Assembly: GCF_031585635.1 (NCBI RefSeq)
Contig: NZ_CP134195.1
Coordinates: 1-64,000 of the forward strand
Length of the DNA: 64,000 bases
Direction: 5' to 3'
Source of the DNA: Paraburkholderia sp. FT54
Lineage (GTDB): Bacteria; Pseudomonadota; Gammaproteobacteria; Burkholderiales; Burkholderiaceae
Numbering within the stretch: the stretch's first letter is position 1; each line of letters opens with the position of its first letter. Under the pieces are notes generated by a model. The model did no database searches. It was not told the DNA's origin and worked only from the letters and a program-made list of their open reading frames with translations. The position numbers and the translations under genes were made by a program. Shown piece after piece: positions 48,174 to 56,540 of this stretch.

Positions 48174-49595
48174 ATGAGCGATACCAATCCAGCACTACAA
48201 CCCGGCGCCGCGCCGACGAATCGGCAAAGCACGCACGGTGGCGGCCTTTTTTCGACCGAAGACTGGTGGGCGGTGTGGGTCGGCCTGCTGGTGATCGTGG
48301 TTGCCTGGGCGTTGTTCGCGTCGGGCAGCAGTATCAAGTGGCTGGCGGTGGCGCCGGCCAAATGGTCGAGCGTGGCGCAGGCCGCGCAGGACGTGGGCAA
48401 GCATTTGTTGAACTATGCCGCGCTGTTTGTCGCGTTCGCTCTGCTGTTCGGCGTGAGCCTGGCAGCGCTCAAGCAGCGGGTCGGCGCTTTCCTGGCGTCG
48501 TTCCTGATCCTGTTCATTGCGTCGGCGCTGATATTCACGCTGGGCGCGTGGGTCAACTCGTCGAAGTACAACCTCGAGCCGCCGCTCGTCGCGCTGGCGC
48601 TGGGTCTCCTGATCTCGAACGTGTTCACGTTGCCTGAATGGTTTTCGGCCGGCTTGCGCGTCGAGTTCTACATCAAGGTCGGCATCGTGCTGCTCGGCGC
48701 GACGCTGCCCTTCACGCTTCTGGTGTGGGCCGGCCCGGTGGCGGTCGGGCAGGCGACCATCGTCTCGCTCGTCACGTTCTTCGTGATCTTCTTTGCTGCC
48801 AAAGCGTTCGGCCTTGACCGGCGTTTTGCCGCCGTGCTCGGCGTCGGCGGCGCGGTGTGCGGGGTCTCGGCGGCAATTGCGATTGCCGGCGCGGTGCGGG
48901 CCAAACGCGAACAGGCTTCAGTGGCGATCACGCTGGTGGTGCTGTGGGCGATCGTGATGATCTTCGTGTTGCCGTTCGCGTCCCGCGCGCTCGGGCTGTC
49001 CACCGCGGTCGCCGGTGCCTGGATCGGCACGTCTGAATTCGCCGACGCCGCCGGCATCGCGGCCGCGCAAGCGTATGGCGACTTCGCCAAACACGCGGGC
49101 GGCGCGATTGCGGGTGCGCCGGAGGCGTCGCTGCAAGCGTTCACGCTGATGAAAGTGGTCGGCCGCGATATCTGGATCGGCATCTGGGCATTCGTGCTGG
49201 CGATCGTGGCGACAACGCGCTGGGAATCGCAAGACAGCGGCGTCAAAGCCAAGGCCAACGCAGGTGAGATCTGGGCGCGCTTTCCGAAGTTCGTGATCGG
49301 CTTTGTGATCGCGTCGGCGCTGGTGACGTGGATCGCCAGCCACTATTCGCTGGCCGATTACCGCAAGGTCGTGACGCCCGAATTCGTCGCACCGATCACG
49401 GCGTTGCGCACGTGGGCGTTCACCTTCTGCTTCCTGAGCATCGGGCTGACCACGCGTTTGCGCTCGCTTACCGCCACCGGCCTGAAGCCGTTCCTCGCCT
49501 TTACGGTGGGCGTGGTGGTCAATATCGCCACCGGCTACGCACTGTCCGCGCACGTGTTCGCACCGTACTGGAATAGCCTGGGGCAGGGCTCGTGA
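48174..49595 (+). CDS. YeiH-family putative sulfate/anion exporter, multi-pass membrane protein
   Basis: A 473-residue inner-membrane protein with about 11-12 hydrophobic segments. The central region matches the YeiH/UPF0324 family (PPLVALALGLLISN, VGIVLLGATLPFTLL, AAVLGVGGAVCGVSAAIAIAGA, GAWIGTSEFADAAGI), annotated as putative sulfate exporters. The substrate has not been firmly shown. It is longer than the usual 330-350 residues because of an N-terminal extension with two or three extra segments (WWAVWVGLLVIVVAWALFAS; LLNYAALFVAFALLFGV). I prefer ATG 48174, which has TCGGGGC upstream; ATG 48168 is also in frame. Its stop overlaps the next start. Confidence 0.83.
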   Translation: MSDTNPALQPGAAPTNRQSTHGGGLFSTEDWWAVWVGLLVIVVAWALFASGSSIKWLAVAPAKWSSVAQAAQDVGKHLLNYAALFVAFALLFGVSLAALKQRVGAFLASFLILFIASALIFTLGAWVNSSKYNLEPPLVALALGLLISNVFTLPEWFSAGLRVEFYIKVGIVLLGATLPFTLLVWAGPVAVGQATIVSLVTFFVIFFAAKAFGLDRRFAAVLGVGGAVCGVSAAIAIAGAVRAKREQASVAITLVVLWAIVMIFVLPFASRALGLSTAVAGAWIGTSEFADAAGIAAAQAYGDFAKHAGGAIAGAPEASLQAFTLMKVVGRDIWIGIWAFVLAIVATTRWESQDSGVKAKANAGEIWARFPKFVIGFVIASALVTWIASHYSLADYRKVVTPEFVAPITALRTWAFTFCFLSIGLTTRLRSLTATGLKPFLAFTVGVVVNIATGYALSAHVFAPYWNSLGQGS

Positions 49596-49840
49596 TGCGC
49601 GGCGCGGTCCGCATCGACAGCACGGCGCAGGCGCGTGAAGAAACGCGTGTGCCCTGCTGCGCGTGCTGCCGGCATCGTGCGGAGAATCGGGATTCGTTGG
49701 AGCAGGGCATTCCGGGTCTCGCAGTGTTCGGTTCCGCATTCGGCGCGAGCGTGGCGGACAGCCGGCTTTGCCGGTTGCACGACCAACTCGTTTCCCCCGG
49801 CGACACCTGCGCCCAGTTCGCGCCGATTCGGCGGCACTGA
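49595..49840 (+). CDS. Small Cys-rich protein, translationally coupled to the YeiH-type gene
   Basis: An 81-residue protein whose ATG overlaps the preceding stop (TGATG). Five cysteines are arranged as CCACC near residue 21-25 (C-C-A-C-C), then a Cys in DSRLCRLHD and one in GDTCAQF, suggesting a metal or redox site. No family recognised. The tight overlap supports a real gene tied to the transporter, but codon-level evidence is limited. Confidence 0.5.
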   Translation: MRGAVRIDSTAQAREETRVPCCACCRHRAENRDSLEQGIPGLAVFGSAFGASVADSRLCRLHDQLVSPGDTCAQFAPIRRH

Positions 49841-50034
49841 CGCGACGCCTGTGCGCAGCTCGGGCAAATCAGCAACGTTGACGCGTGCCTGCGCGCGATT
49901 CAAGCCGGCCCATCGACGTTAACGCGTGCTCAAGCCCCACCGCGGCGCTGAGCCGGACGTTGCACGCGTACTGCTGCTGTGCCGGTCGAAGATCGGCCTC
50001 GCTATGTCCGGCACGGAACGCCGGACGCGACCCT

Positions 50035-50205
50035 TCACTCGCTCAACGCCGTCCGTGCGTCGCCCGCCGTTTCGCGCGATGCCGCGGGCGTGCGTCCCTC
50101 GGCGGGCTCGCGCCTGCCCGGCCCACTCGTCGCGCCGCGGATGAACAGCACCGCGCAAGTCGCGCACATTGCCCAGATGCCCAATACCACCAGCCATTTT
50201 TCCAT
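50035..50205 (-). CDS. 56-residue single-pass membrane protein
   Basis: A short minus-strand gene with a strong Shine-Dalgarno (GAGGAC at 50218-50213) eight bases before ATG 50205. Its product starts MEKWLVVLGIWAMCATCAVL: a single hydrophobic helix (about 4-24) with two cysteines, then a positively charged, Arg/Ala/Glu-rich cytosolic tail (ATSGPGRREPAEGRTPAA), and stops at 50035. No family recognised. It lies between the Cys-rich gene and putA on the opposite strand, so it has its own promoter, probably shared with the putA region. Confidence 0.55.
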   Translation of the reverse strand: MEKWLVVLGIWAMCATCAVLFIRGATSGPGRREPAEGRTPAASRETAGDARTALSE

Positions 50206-50518
50206 TTCGCCTGTCCTCTAAACCCCGTACCGTTTTTTTGTGCGTGCCCGGAGGCCGCGTGCCTTCATGTTCCTTATAACGGCGCGCCGACTTGTTCTGA
50301 TAAGGGTAAAAGCAAAAAGAATCACGCCAGGGAAAGTACTGATCGCAACCGCCATCTCGATGTGCGACGCCATTTTGCGCAAACCCCCGCCGTACAAGGC
50401 TCCCAGCTGGGTGCAACCATGCGTTGAACATGGTTGCACCTTTTTATTGGGAGGCGTAGGATTCGCCCAACTTTTAGTCTTTCGCCAGCGCATTCGTCTG
50501 GTATCCGAAGAAGGAAAC
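50206..50518. other. Divergent regulatory spacer upstream of putA
   Basis: About 310 bp between the small membrane protein and putA. Apart from the inverted repeat listed next, I see no gene. The promoters of both divergent genes should lie here. Confidence 0.5.
50410..50445 (+). promoter_or_regulatory. Inverted repeat with PutA-type GTTGCA motifs upstream of putA
   Basis: Perfect 12-bp arms GGTGCAACCATG (50410-50421) and CATGGTTGCACC (50429-50440) with a 7-base loop, followed by TTTTT. Each arm contains GTTGCA (as TGCAAC at 50412-50417 and GTTGCA at 50433-50438), the core motif known to be bound by the PutA ribbon-helix-helix domain in E. coli. It is about 75 bp upstream of the putA ATG. 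It may be the autoregulatory operator, a leader terminator, or both. Confidence 0.6.
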
Positions 50519-53500
50519 ATGGCTAGCACCACCCTTGGCGTCAAGGTCGATGACCTCCTGCGTTCCCGGCTGAAAGATGCCGCTACCCGTCTCGAACGCA
50601 CTCCGCACTGGCTCATCAAGCAGGCCATCTTCGCGTACCTCGAAAAGATCGAGCACGGTCAGTTGCCGCCCGAGCTGTCGGGCGTGACGGGCTCGGCGGA
50701 TCTCGCCGACGGCGCCGCGGTCGAGCAGGAGGAAGACGGCGCGTCGCACCCGTTCCTCGAGTTCGCGCAAAACGTGCAACCGCAGTCGGTGTTGCGCGCG
50801 GCGATCACCGCCGCTTATCGTCGTCCTGAGCCGGAATGTGTGCCGTTCCTGCTCGGGCAGGCGCGCTTGCCGGCCAACCTCGCGGGCGATGTGCAGACGA
50901 TGGCCAGCAAGCTCGTCGAAACGCTGCGCACGAAGAGCAAGGGCGGTGGCGTCGAAGGTCTGATCCACGAGTTCTCGCTGTCGAGCCAGGAAGGCGTGGC
51001 GCTGATGTGCCTCGCCGAAGCGCTGCTGCGCATTCCCGATCGCGCCACGCGCGACGCGCTGATTCGCGACAAGATCAGCAAGGGTGACTGGAAATCGCAT
51101 GTCGGCCAGGCGCCGTCGCTGTTCGTCAACGCCGCGACATGGGGCTTGATGATCACCGGCAAGCTGGTGACGACCAATAGCGAAACGAGTCTCTCGTCGG
51201 CGCTCACGCGTTTGATCGGTAAGGGCGGCGAGCCGTTGATCCGCAAGGGCGTCGATATGGCGATGCGTCTGATGGGCGAGCAGTTCGTCACGGGCGAGAA
51301 CATCTCCGAAGCGCTGGCCAACAGCCGCAAATACGAAGCGCGCGGCTTCCGCTACTCGTACGACATGCTCGGCGAAGCGGCCACCACTGAAGCCGACGCG
51401 CAGCGCTACTACGCGTCGTACGAACAGGCGATCCACGCAATCGGCAAGGCTGCCGGCGGCCGCGGCATCTACGAAGGCCCGGGCATTTCGATCAAGCTCT
51501 CCGCGCTGCACGCACGCTACTCGCGTTCGCAGCAGGAACGCACGATGAGCGAACTGCTGCCGCGCGTGCGCTCGCTCGCGATCCTCGCGCGCCGCTACGA
51601 CATCGGTCTGAACATCGACGCCGAAGAAGCCGACCGCCTCGAAATCTCACTCGACCTGCTCGAAGCGCTGTGCTTCGATCAGGAGCTGGCCGGCTGGAAC
51701 GGCATCGGCTTCGTGGTCCAGGCTTATCAGAAGCGTTGCCCGTTCGTGATCGACTACATCATCGATCTGGCGCGCCGCAGCCGTCACCGCATCATGGTGC
51801 GCCTCGTGAAGGGGGCGTACTGGGATACCGAAATCAAGCGCGCGCAAGTGGACGGCCTCGAAGGCTATCCGGTCTACACGCGCAAGATCTACACGGACGT
51901 GTCGTACCTCGCTTGTGCCAAGAAGTTGTTGAGCGCACCCGACGCGGTCTATCCGCAGTTCGCCACGCATAACGCGCATACGCTGTCGGCGATCTATCAC
52001 CTCGCGGGCAACAACTACTACCCCGGCCAGTACGAGTTCCAGTGCCTGCACGGCATGGGCGAGCCGCTGTATGAGGAAGTCACCGGCCGCGACAAGCTGA
52101 ACCGTCCGTGCCGCGTTTATGCGCCGGTCGGCACGCATGAAACGCTGCTCGCGTATCTCGTGCGCCGTCTGCTGGAAAACGGCGCGAACACGTCGTTCGT
52201 GAATCGCATTGCCGATGAAAGCGTCGCGATCAAGGACCTGATCGCCGACCCCGTCGACGAAGCCTCGAAGATCGTCCCGCTCGGCGCGCCGCACGCGAAG
52301 ATTCCGCTGCCGCGCAATCTGTACGGCGCCGAGCGTCTCAATTCGATGGGCCTCGATCTGTCGAACGAGCATCGGCTGGCGTCGTTGTCGTCGGCGTTGC
52401 TGGCGAGCGCGCATCATCCGTGGCGCGCCGCGCCGATGCTTGAGGACAACGAGATCGCCGTGGGCGTCGCGCGCGATGTGCGCAATCCGGCGGATCATCG
52501 CGACCTCGTCGGCACGGTCGTCGAAGCGACACCGGAGCATGTGAGCGCCGCGCTGGCGCATGCCGTTGCAGCCGCACCGATCTGGCAAGCCACGCCTGTC
52601 GAAGCGCGCGCCGATTGCCTCGCGCGTGCCGCTGATCTGCTCGAAGCGCAGATGCATACGTTGATGGGTCTGGTGGTGCGCGAAGCCGGCAAGTCGCTCG
52701 CCAACGCTGTCGCGGAAATCCGTGAGGCGATCGACTTCCTGCGCTACTACTCCACGCAGATTCGCGACGAGTTTTCCAACGACACGCATCGCCCGCTCGG
52801 ACCTGTGGTCTGTATCAGCCCGTGGAATTTCCCGCTGGCGATTTTCATGGGCCAGGTGGCCGCGGCGCTTGCCGCCGGCAACACCGTGCTCGCGAAGCCG
52901 GCTGAACAGACGCCGCTGATCGCCGCGCAAGCCGTACGCATTCTGCGCGAAGCCGGCGTGCCGGCGGGCGCGGTGCAACTGCTGCCGGGCAACGGTGAAA
53001 CAGTCGGCGCCGCGTTGGTGGCCGATCCGCGCACTCGCGCCGTGATGTTCACAGGCTCGACCGAAGTCGCGCGCCTCATCAACAAGACGCTATCGAGCCG
53101 CCTCGATCCGGAGGGCAAGCCGATTCCGCTGATCGCCGAAACGGGCGGCCAGAACGCGATGATCGTCGACTCGTCGGCATTGGCTGAACAGGTCGTGGCG
53201 GACGTGCTGCAATCGTCGTTCGACTCCGCCGGTCAACGGTGTTCCGCGCTGCGCGTTCTTTGTCTGCAGGAAGATGTCGCGGACCGCACGCTGGAGATGC
53301 TGACCGGCGCGATGCGCGAACTCGCCGTGGGCAATCCGGACCGCCTGTCGGTCGACGTCGGCCCGGTGATCGACCTCGACGCGAAGCGCGGTATCGACTC
53401 GCATGTCGCGGCGATGCGCGACAAAGGCCGCAAGGTCGAGCAACTGCCGATGCCCGACGGTTGCGCGCAAGGCACCTTCGTTCCGCCGACGCTGATCGAA

Positions 53501-54448
53501 CTCGACAGCATCGACGAACTGAAGCGCGAAGTGTTCGGCCCGGTGCTGCATGTGGTGCGGTATCGCCGCAGCCAGCTCGACAAGCTGCTCGAACAGATCC
53601 GCACGACCGGCTACGGCCTGACGCTCGGCATCCATACGCGGATCGATGAAACCATCGCTCACGTGATCAGCCGCGCGCACGTCGGCAACATTTATGTGAA
53701 CCGCAATGTGATCGGCGCGGTGGTGGGTGTGCAGCCGTTCGGCGGCGAAGGCTTGTCGGGCACGGGTCCGAAAGCGGGCGGCGCGCTGTATCTACAGCGA
53801 CTGCTCGCCACGCGTCCGGCCGGTTTGCCGAAGTCGCTTGCACAGGCATTGGTCGCGGATGTACCGCACGCTGTCGAAAACAGCGACAATCCGTCCGCTG
53901 CATTGACGGCGTATCGCGACTGGCTCATCGCCGAACAGCAACCGGTGCTGGCCGCGCGCTGCGACGGCTATCTGTCGCATGTACCGGCGGGCGCCACGGC
54001 GGTATTGTCGGGGCCGACCGGCGAGCGCAACACCTATACTCTCGGCGCGCGCGGCACGGTGCTGTGTATCGCGTCGACGGCGAGCGGTGCGCGCGTGCAG
54101 TTTGCCGCGGCGCTGGCTACGGGAAATCGCGCGTTGTTTGAAGGCGCGGCCGGTGAACAATTGGTGGCGCAACTGCCCGCCACACTCAAGTCGCATGCGA
54201 GCGTCAAGAAGAGCGCCGACACACCATTCGACGCCGTGCTGTTCGAAGGCGATAGCGACGAGCTGCTGGCGCTGGTGAAGGAAGTCGCGAAGCGTCCGGG
54301 CCCGATCGTGTCGGTGCAAGGCGTTGCGGCGCGTGCGCTGGAAAGCGGCGATGAGGACTACGCGCTCGAGCGTCTGTTGACGGAACGCTCGGTGAGCGTG
54401 AATACGGCAGCAGCCGGCGGTAATGCGAATTTGATGACGATCGGTTGA
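50519..54448 (+). CDS. putA: Trifunctional proline utilisation protein PutA (repressor, proline dehydrogenase, P5C dehydrogenase)
   Basis: A 1309-residue long-type PutA. Residues about 1-47 form a ribbon-helix-helix DNA-binding domain (TTLGVKVDDLLRSRLKDAA, RTPHWLIKQAIFAYLEKIE). The FAD proline dehydrogenase barrel (about 240-570) shows VRLVKGAYWDTE and FATHNAHT. The P5C dehydrogenase domain (about 650-1130) has CISPWNFPLAIFMGQ, FTGSTEVA and the catalytic Cys in SAGQRCSALR near residue 907. A C-terminal ALDH-like lid follows. Proline is oxidised to glutamate by substrate channelling at the membrane; without proline the protein represses its own gene. ATG 50519 has GAAGAAGGAAAC upstream. Confidence 0.97.
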   Translation: MASTTLGVKVDDLLRSRLKDAATRLERTPHWLIKQAIFAYLEKIEHGQLPPELSGVTGSADLADGAAVEQEEDGASHPFLEFAQNVQPQSVLRAAITAAYRRPEPECVPFLLGQARLPANLAGDVQTMASKLVETLRTKSKGGGVEGLIHEFSLSSQEGVALMCLAEALLRIPDRATRDALIRDKISKGDWKSHVGQAPSLFVNAATWGLMITGKLVTTNSETSLSSALTRLIGKGGEPLIRKGVDMAMRLMGEQFVTGENISEALANSRKYEARGFRYSYDMLGEAATTEADAQRYYASYEQAIHAIGKAAGGRGIYEGPGISIKLSALHARYSRSQQERTMSELLPRVRSLAILARRYDIGLNIDAEEADRLEISLDLLEALCFDQELAGWNGIGFVVQAYQKRCPFVIDYIIDLARRSRHRIMVRLVKGAYWDTEIKRAQVDGLEGYPVYTRKIYTDVSYLACAKKLLSAPDAVYPQFATHNAHTLSAIYHLAGNNYYPGQYEFQCLHGMGEPLYEEVTGRDKLNRPCRVYAPVGTHETLLAYLVRRLLENGANTSFVNRIADESVAIKDLIADPVDEASKIVPLGAPHAKIPLPRNLYGAERLNSMGLDLSNEHRLASLSSALLASAHHPWRAAPMLEDNEIAVGVARDVRNPADHRDLVGTVVEATPEHVSAALAHAVAAAPIWQATPVEARADCLARAADLLEAQMHTLMGLVVREAGKSLANAVAEIREAIDFLRYYSTQIRDEFSNDTHRPLGPVVCISPWNFPLAIFMGQVAAALAAGNTVLAKPAEQTPLIAAQAVRILREAGVPAGAVQLLPGNGETVGAALVADPRTRAVMFTGSTEVARLINKTLSSRLDPEGKPIPLIAETGGQNAMIVDSSALAEQVVADVLQSSFDSAGQRCSALRVLCLQEDVADRTLEMLTGAMRELAVGNPDRLSVDVGPVIDLDAKRGIDSHVAAMRDKGRKVEQLPMPDGCAQGTFVPPTLIELDSIDELKREVFGPVLHVVRYRRSQLDKLLEQIRTTGYGLTLGIHTRIDETIAHVISRAHVGNIYVNRNVIGAVVGVQPFGGEGLSGTGPKAGGALYLQRLLATRPAGLPKSLAQALVADVPHAVENSDNPSAALTAYRDWLIAEQQPVLAARCDGYLSHVPAGATAVLSGPTGERNTYTLGARGTVLCIASTASGARVQFAAALATGNRALFEGAAGEQLVAQLPATLKSHASVKKSADTPFDAVLFEGDSDELLALVKEVAKRPGPIVSVQGVAARALESGDEDYALERLLTERSVSVNTAAAGGNANLMTIG

Positions 54449-54535
54449 GCGAACCTCATTGATCTTTTCAAAAAGAAGGAAGCGGTACGGCGACCCCGAA
54501 ACCGCTCCATCCACACCTGGTACCAAGGAGAAGCT

Positions 54536-55684
54536 ATGCAATACAAGATGAAACAGCTGGCAGGCGCTGCACTGGTTGCGGCGATGTCGCTGGCGGGGAC
54601 GGCCAACGCTCAATCGACGGAAGATGTGAAGGTCGGCTTTGCCGGCCCGATGACGGGCGCGCAGGCGCACTACGGCAAGGACTTCCAGAACGGCATCACG
54701 CTGGCAGTGGAAGACATGAACGCGACCAAGCCGGTGATCGGCGGCAAGCAAGTCCGCTTCGTGCTCGATTCGGCCGACGACCAGGCCGATCCGCGCACCG
54801 GTACGACCGTTGCACAGAAGCTGGTGGATGACGGCATCAAGGGCATGCTCGGCCACTTCAACTCGGGCACCACGATTCCGGCTTCGCGCATTTACGCGAA
54901 CGCGGGCATCCCCGAAATCGCCATGGCGACGGCGCCGGAATACACGCAACAAGGTTTCAAGACCACGTTCCGCATGATGACGTCCGACACGCAGCAAGGT
55001 TCGGTCGCCGGCACGTTCGCGGTCAAGACCTTGGGCGTGAAGAAGATCGTGATCGTCGACGACCGCACGGCGTATGGCCAAGGTCTGGCGGATCAGTTCG
55101 AGAAGGCAGCGAAGGCAGCGGGCGGCCAGATCGTCGATCGTGAATACACGAACGACAAGGCTGTGGACTTCAAGTCGATCCTGACCAAGCTGAAGTCGGT
55201 TCAACCGGATCTGATCTATTACGGCGGCGCGGATTCGCAAGCGGCACCGATGGTCAAGCAGATGAAGGCACTGGGCATCAAGGCGCCGCTGATGGGCGGC
55301 GAAATGGTCCACACGCCGACGTTCATCCAGATCGCGGGTGAGGCAGCGAACGGCACGGTGGCGTCGCTTGCCGGCCTGCCGCTGGAAGAAATGCCGGGCG
55401 GCAAGGACTACGTCGCGAAGTACAAGAAGCGTTTCAACGAAGATGTGCAAACGTACTCGCCGTACGCTTACGACGGCGCAATGGCCATGTTCGACGCAAT
55501 GAAGAAGGCGAACTCGACCGATCCGGCCAAGTATTTGCCGGTGCTCGCAAAGACGTCGATGCCGGCAGTGACGTCGGCGAATCTCGCGTACGACAGCAAG
55601 GGCGATCTGAAGAACGGCGGGATCACGCTGTATAAGGTTGTCGACGGTAAGTGGACGACGCTGCAAAGCGTGGGTGGGAAGTAA
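54536..55684 (+). CDS. Branched-chain amino acid ABC transporter binding protein (LivK/LivJ-like)
   Basis: A 382-residue periplasmic type I binding protein with signal peptide (cleavage near ANA-QSTEDVK, about residue 25) and the classical leucine-binding-protein start VKVGFAGPMTGAQAHYGKD. GHFNSGTTIPASRIYANAGI corresponds to the ligand-binding serine/threonine region. It is a stand-alone gene after putA with its own terminator, so it must use permease components encoded elsewhere. It is clearly different in sequence from the system 1 and system 2 binding proteins and closer to true LivJ/LivK. ATG 54536 has CAAGGAG upstream. Confidence 0.93.
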   Translation: MQYKMKQLAGAALVAAMSLAGTANAQSTEDVKVGFAGPMTGAQAHYGKDFQNGITLAVEDMNATKPVIGGKQVRFVLDSADDQADPRTGTTVAQKLVDDGIKGMLGHFNSGTTIPASRIYANAGIPEIAMATAPEYTQQGFKTTFRMMTSDTQQGSVAGTFAVKTLGVKKIVIVDDRTAYGQGLADQFEKAAKAAGGQIVDREYTNDKAVDFKSILTKLKSVQPDLIYYGGADSQAAPMVKQMKALGIKAPLMGGEMVHTPTFIQIAGEAANGTVASLAGLPLEEMPGGKDYVAKYKKRFNEDVQTYSPYAYDGAMAMFDAMKKANSTDPAKYLPVLAKTSMPAVTSANLAYDSKGDLKNGGITLYKVVDGKWTTLQSVGGK

Positions 55685-56024
55685 GCCATTTGCCTGTTTT
55701 GACGTTGTGAGAAAACCCCGCTTCGGCGGACATGCCGTTCAGTTGAGATCCTTCTTCAAGAATCGAACGGTGGAACGTTGAGGGCGAGATTTGACGACCC
55801 GGTCGCAAGTGCGGTCGGGTCGTTTTTCATTGGGCGGCGACTTGAGGCACTCGCGCGGGCGCTTCAGGCAGGCGGGAAGTTATGCTTAGGCCGGCGTTAG
55901 CGCCGTCGCGCCGGCCGCCGGAGCTGCTGGCACATGGGTACCGCGTCGCTGGCGACGGCGGTCCGCGCAGCCATCAGGACGGGCAGCGCCACGGCCACCA
56001 GGCATGGTTCCAGGCTCTCCATCC
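55685..56024. other. Spacer between livK-like gene and T6SS genes
   Basis: About 340 bp where convergent units end. Apart from the plus-strand terminator near 55800 I see no gene. No clear terminator for the minus-strand tssJ end is visible. Confidence 0.45.
55794..55827 (+). terminator. Rho-independent terminator after the livK-like gene
   Basis: ACGACCCG / CGGGTCGT 8-bp stem extended by an imperfect inner stem, followed by TTTT, 110 bases after the stop codon. Confidence 0.8.
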
Positions 56025-56540
56025 TTATTTGCGTTCCGTGTCGAGTTCGACAGTGCGATCCATCGCCACAAGCCTGACCGGGTCAGTCCTCTTCCACTGC
56101 GACTTCGGCACCAGCACCGACCATTCGGCGTTAGTAGTGTCGCGAAAGAACGCCGCGATCCCCACGTAGTTCGCTGCCTCGTCCATCGGTTCGGACACCT
56201 TCAGCGTCTGTCCCGGCCCGAGCGTGACGTCCCGGCGCCTGAGCGTCGCCGTCTTCAGCGCGTCGCTGCCATCGAGCAGTTGCGCGTAGGTCGCCGTCGC
56301 AAACGGACGGTCGTCCCGGAGCTGGTAGATGCGCAGCACCACCGGCAACGACACGCCGCGCGTGTCCTGATTGAGCGCGCCGCGCGCTGCCAGGACGAGG
56401 TTCATTTGCCTGACCTTCGTCTCGAACACCGCGCGCGTGGCGTCCACGGTCCCGTCCTTCACCGACTGCCACGTACCGCACGCCGAGACGGCCAGCGCGA
56501 TACCCACACCAAGCGCGCCCCGCATGGTCCTGATGTTCAT
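56025..56540 (-). CDS. tssJ: Type VI secretion outer-membrane lipoprotein TssJ
   Basis: A 171-residue lipoprotein: signal peptide MNIRTMRGALGVGIALAVSA followed by lipobox Cys21. The mature domain is a transthyretin-like beta sandwich (LPVVLRIYQLRDDRPFATATY, LLDGSDAL, GQTLKVSEPMDEAANYVGIA in part), the TssJ hallmark. TssJ anchors TssM to the outer membrane in the T6SS membrane complex. ATG 56540 overlaps the tssF stop (TGATG), indicating coupling. It is the last visible gene of the minus-strand T6SS set. Confidence 0.93.
   Translation of the reverse strand: MNIRTMRGALGVGIALAVSACGTWQSVKDGTVDATRAVFETKVRQMNLVLAARGALNQDTRGVSLPVVLRIYQLRDDRPFATATYAQLLDGSDALKTATLRRRDVTLGPGQTLKVSEPMDEAANYVGIAAFFRDTTNAEWSVLVPKSQWKRTDPVRLVAMDRTVELDTERK

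Noticed and set aside
50240..50518. An N-terminal extension of PutA by 93 codons upstream of 50519.
   Set aside because: The frame runs through the GTTGCA inverted repeat and regulatory spacer. PutA proteins start a few residues before the ribbon-helix-helix domain, and a good ribosome-binding site precedes 50519.
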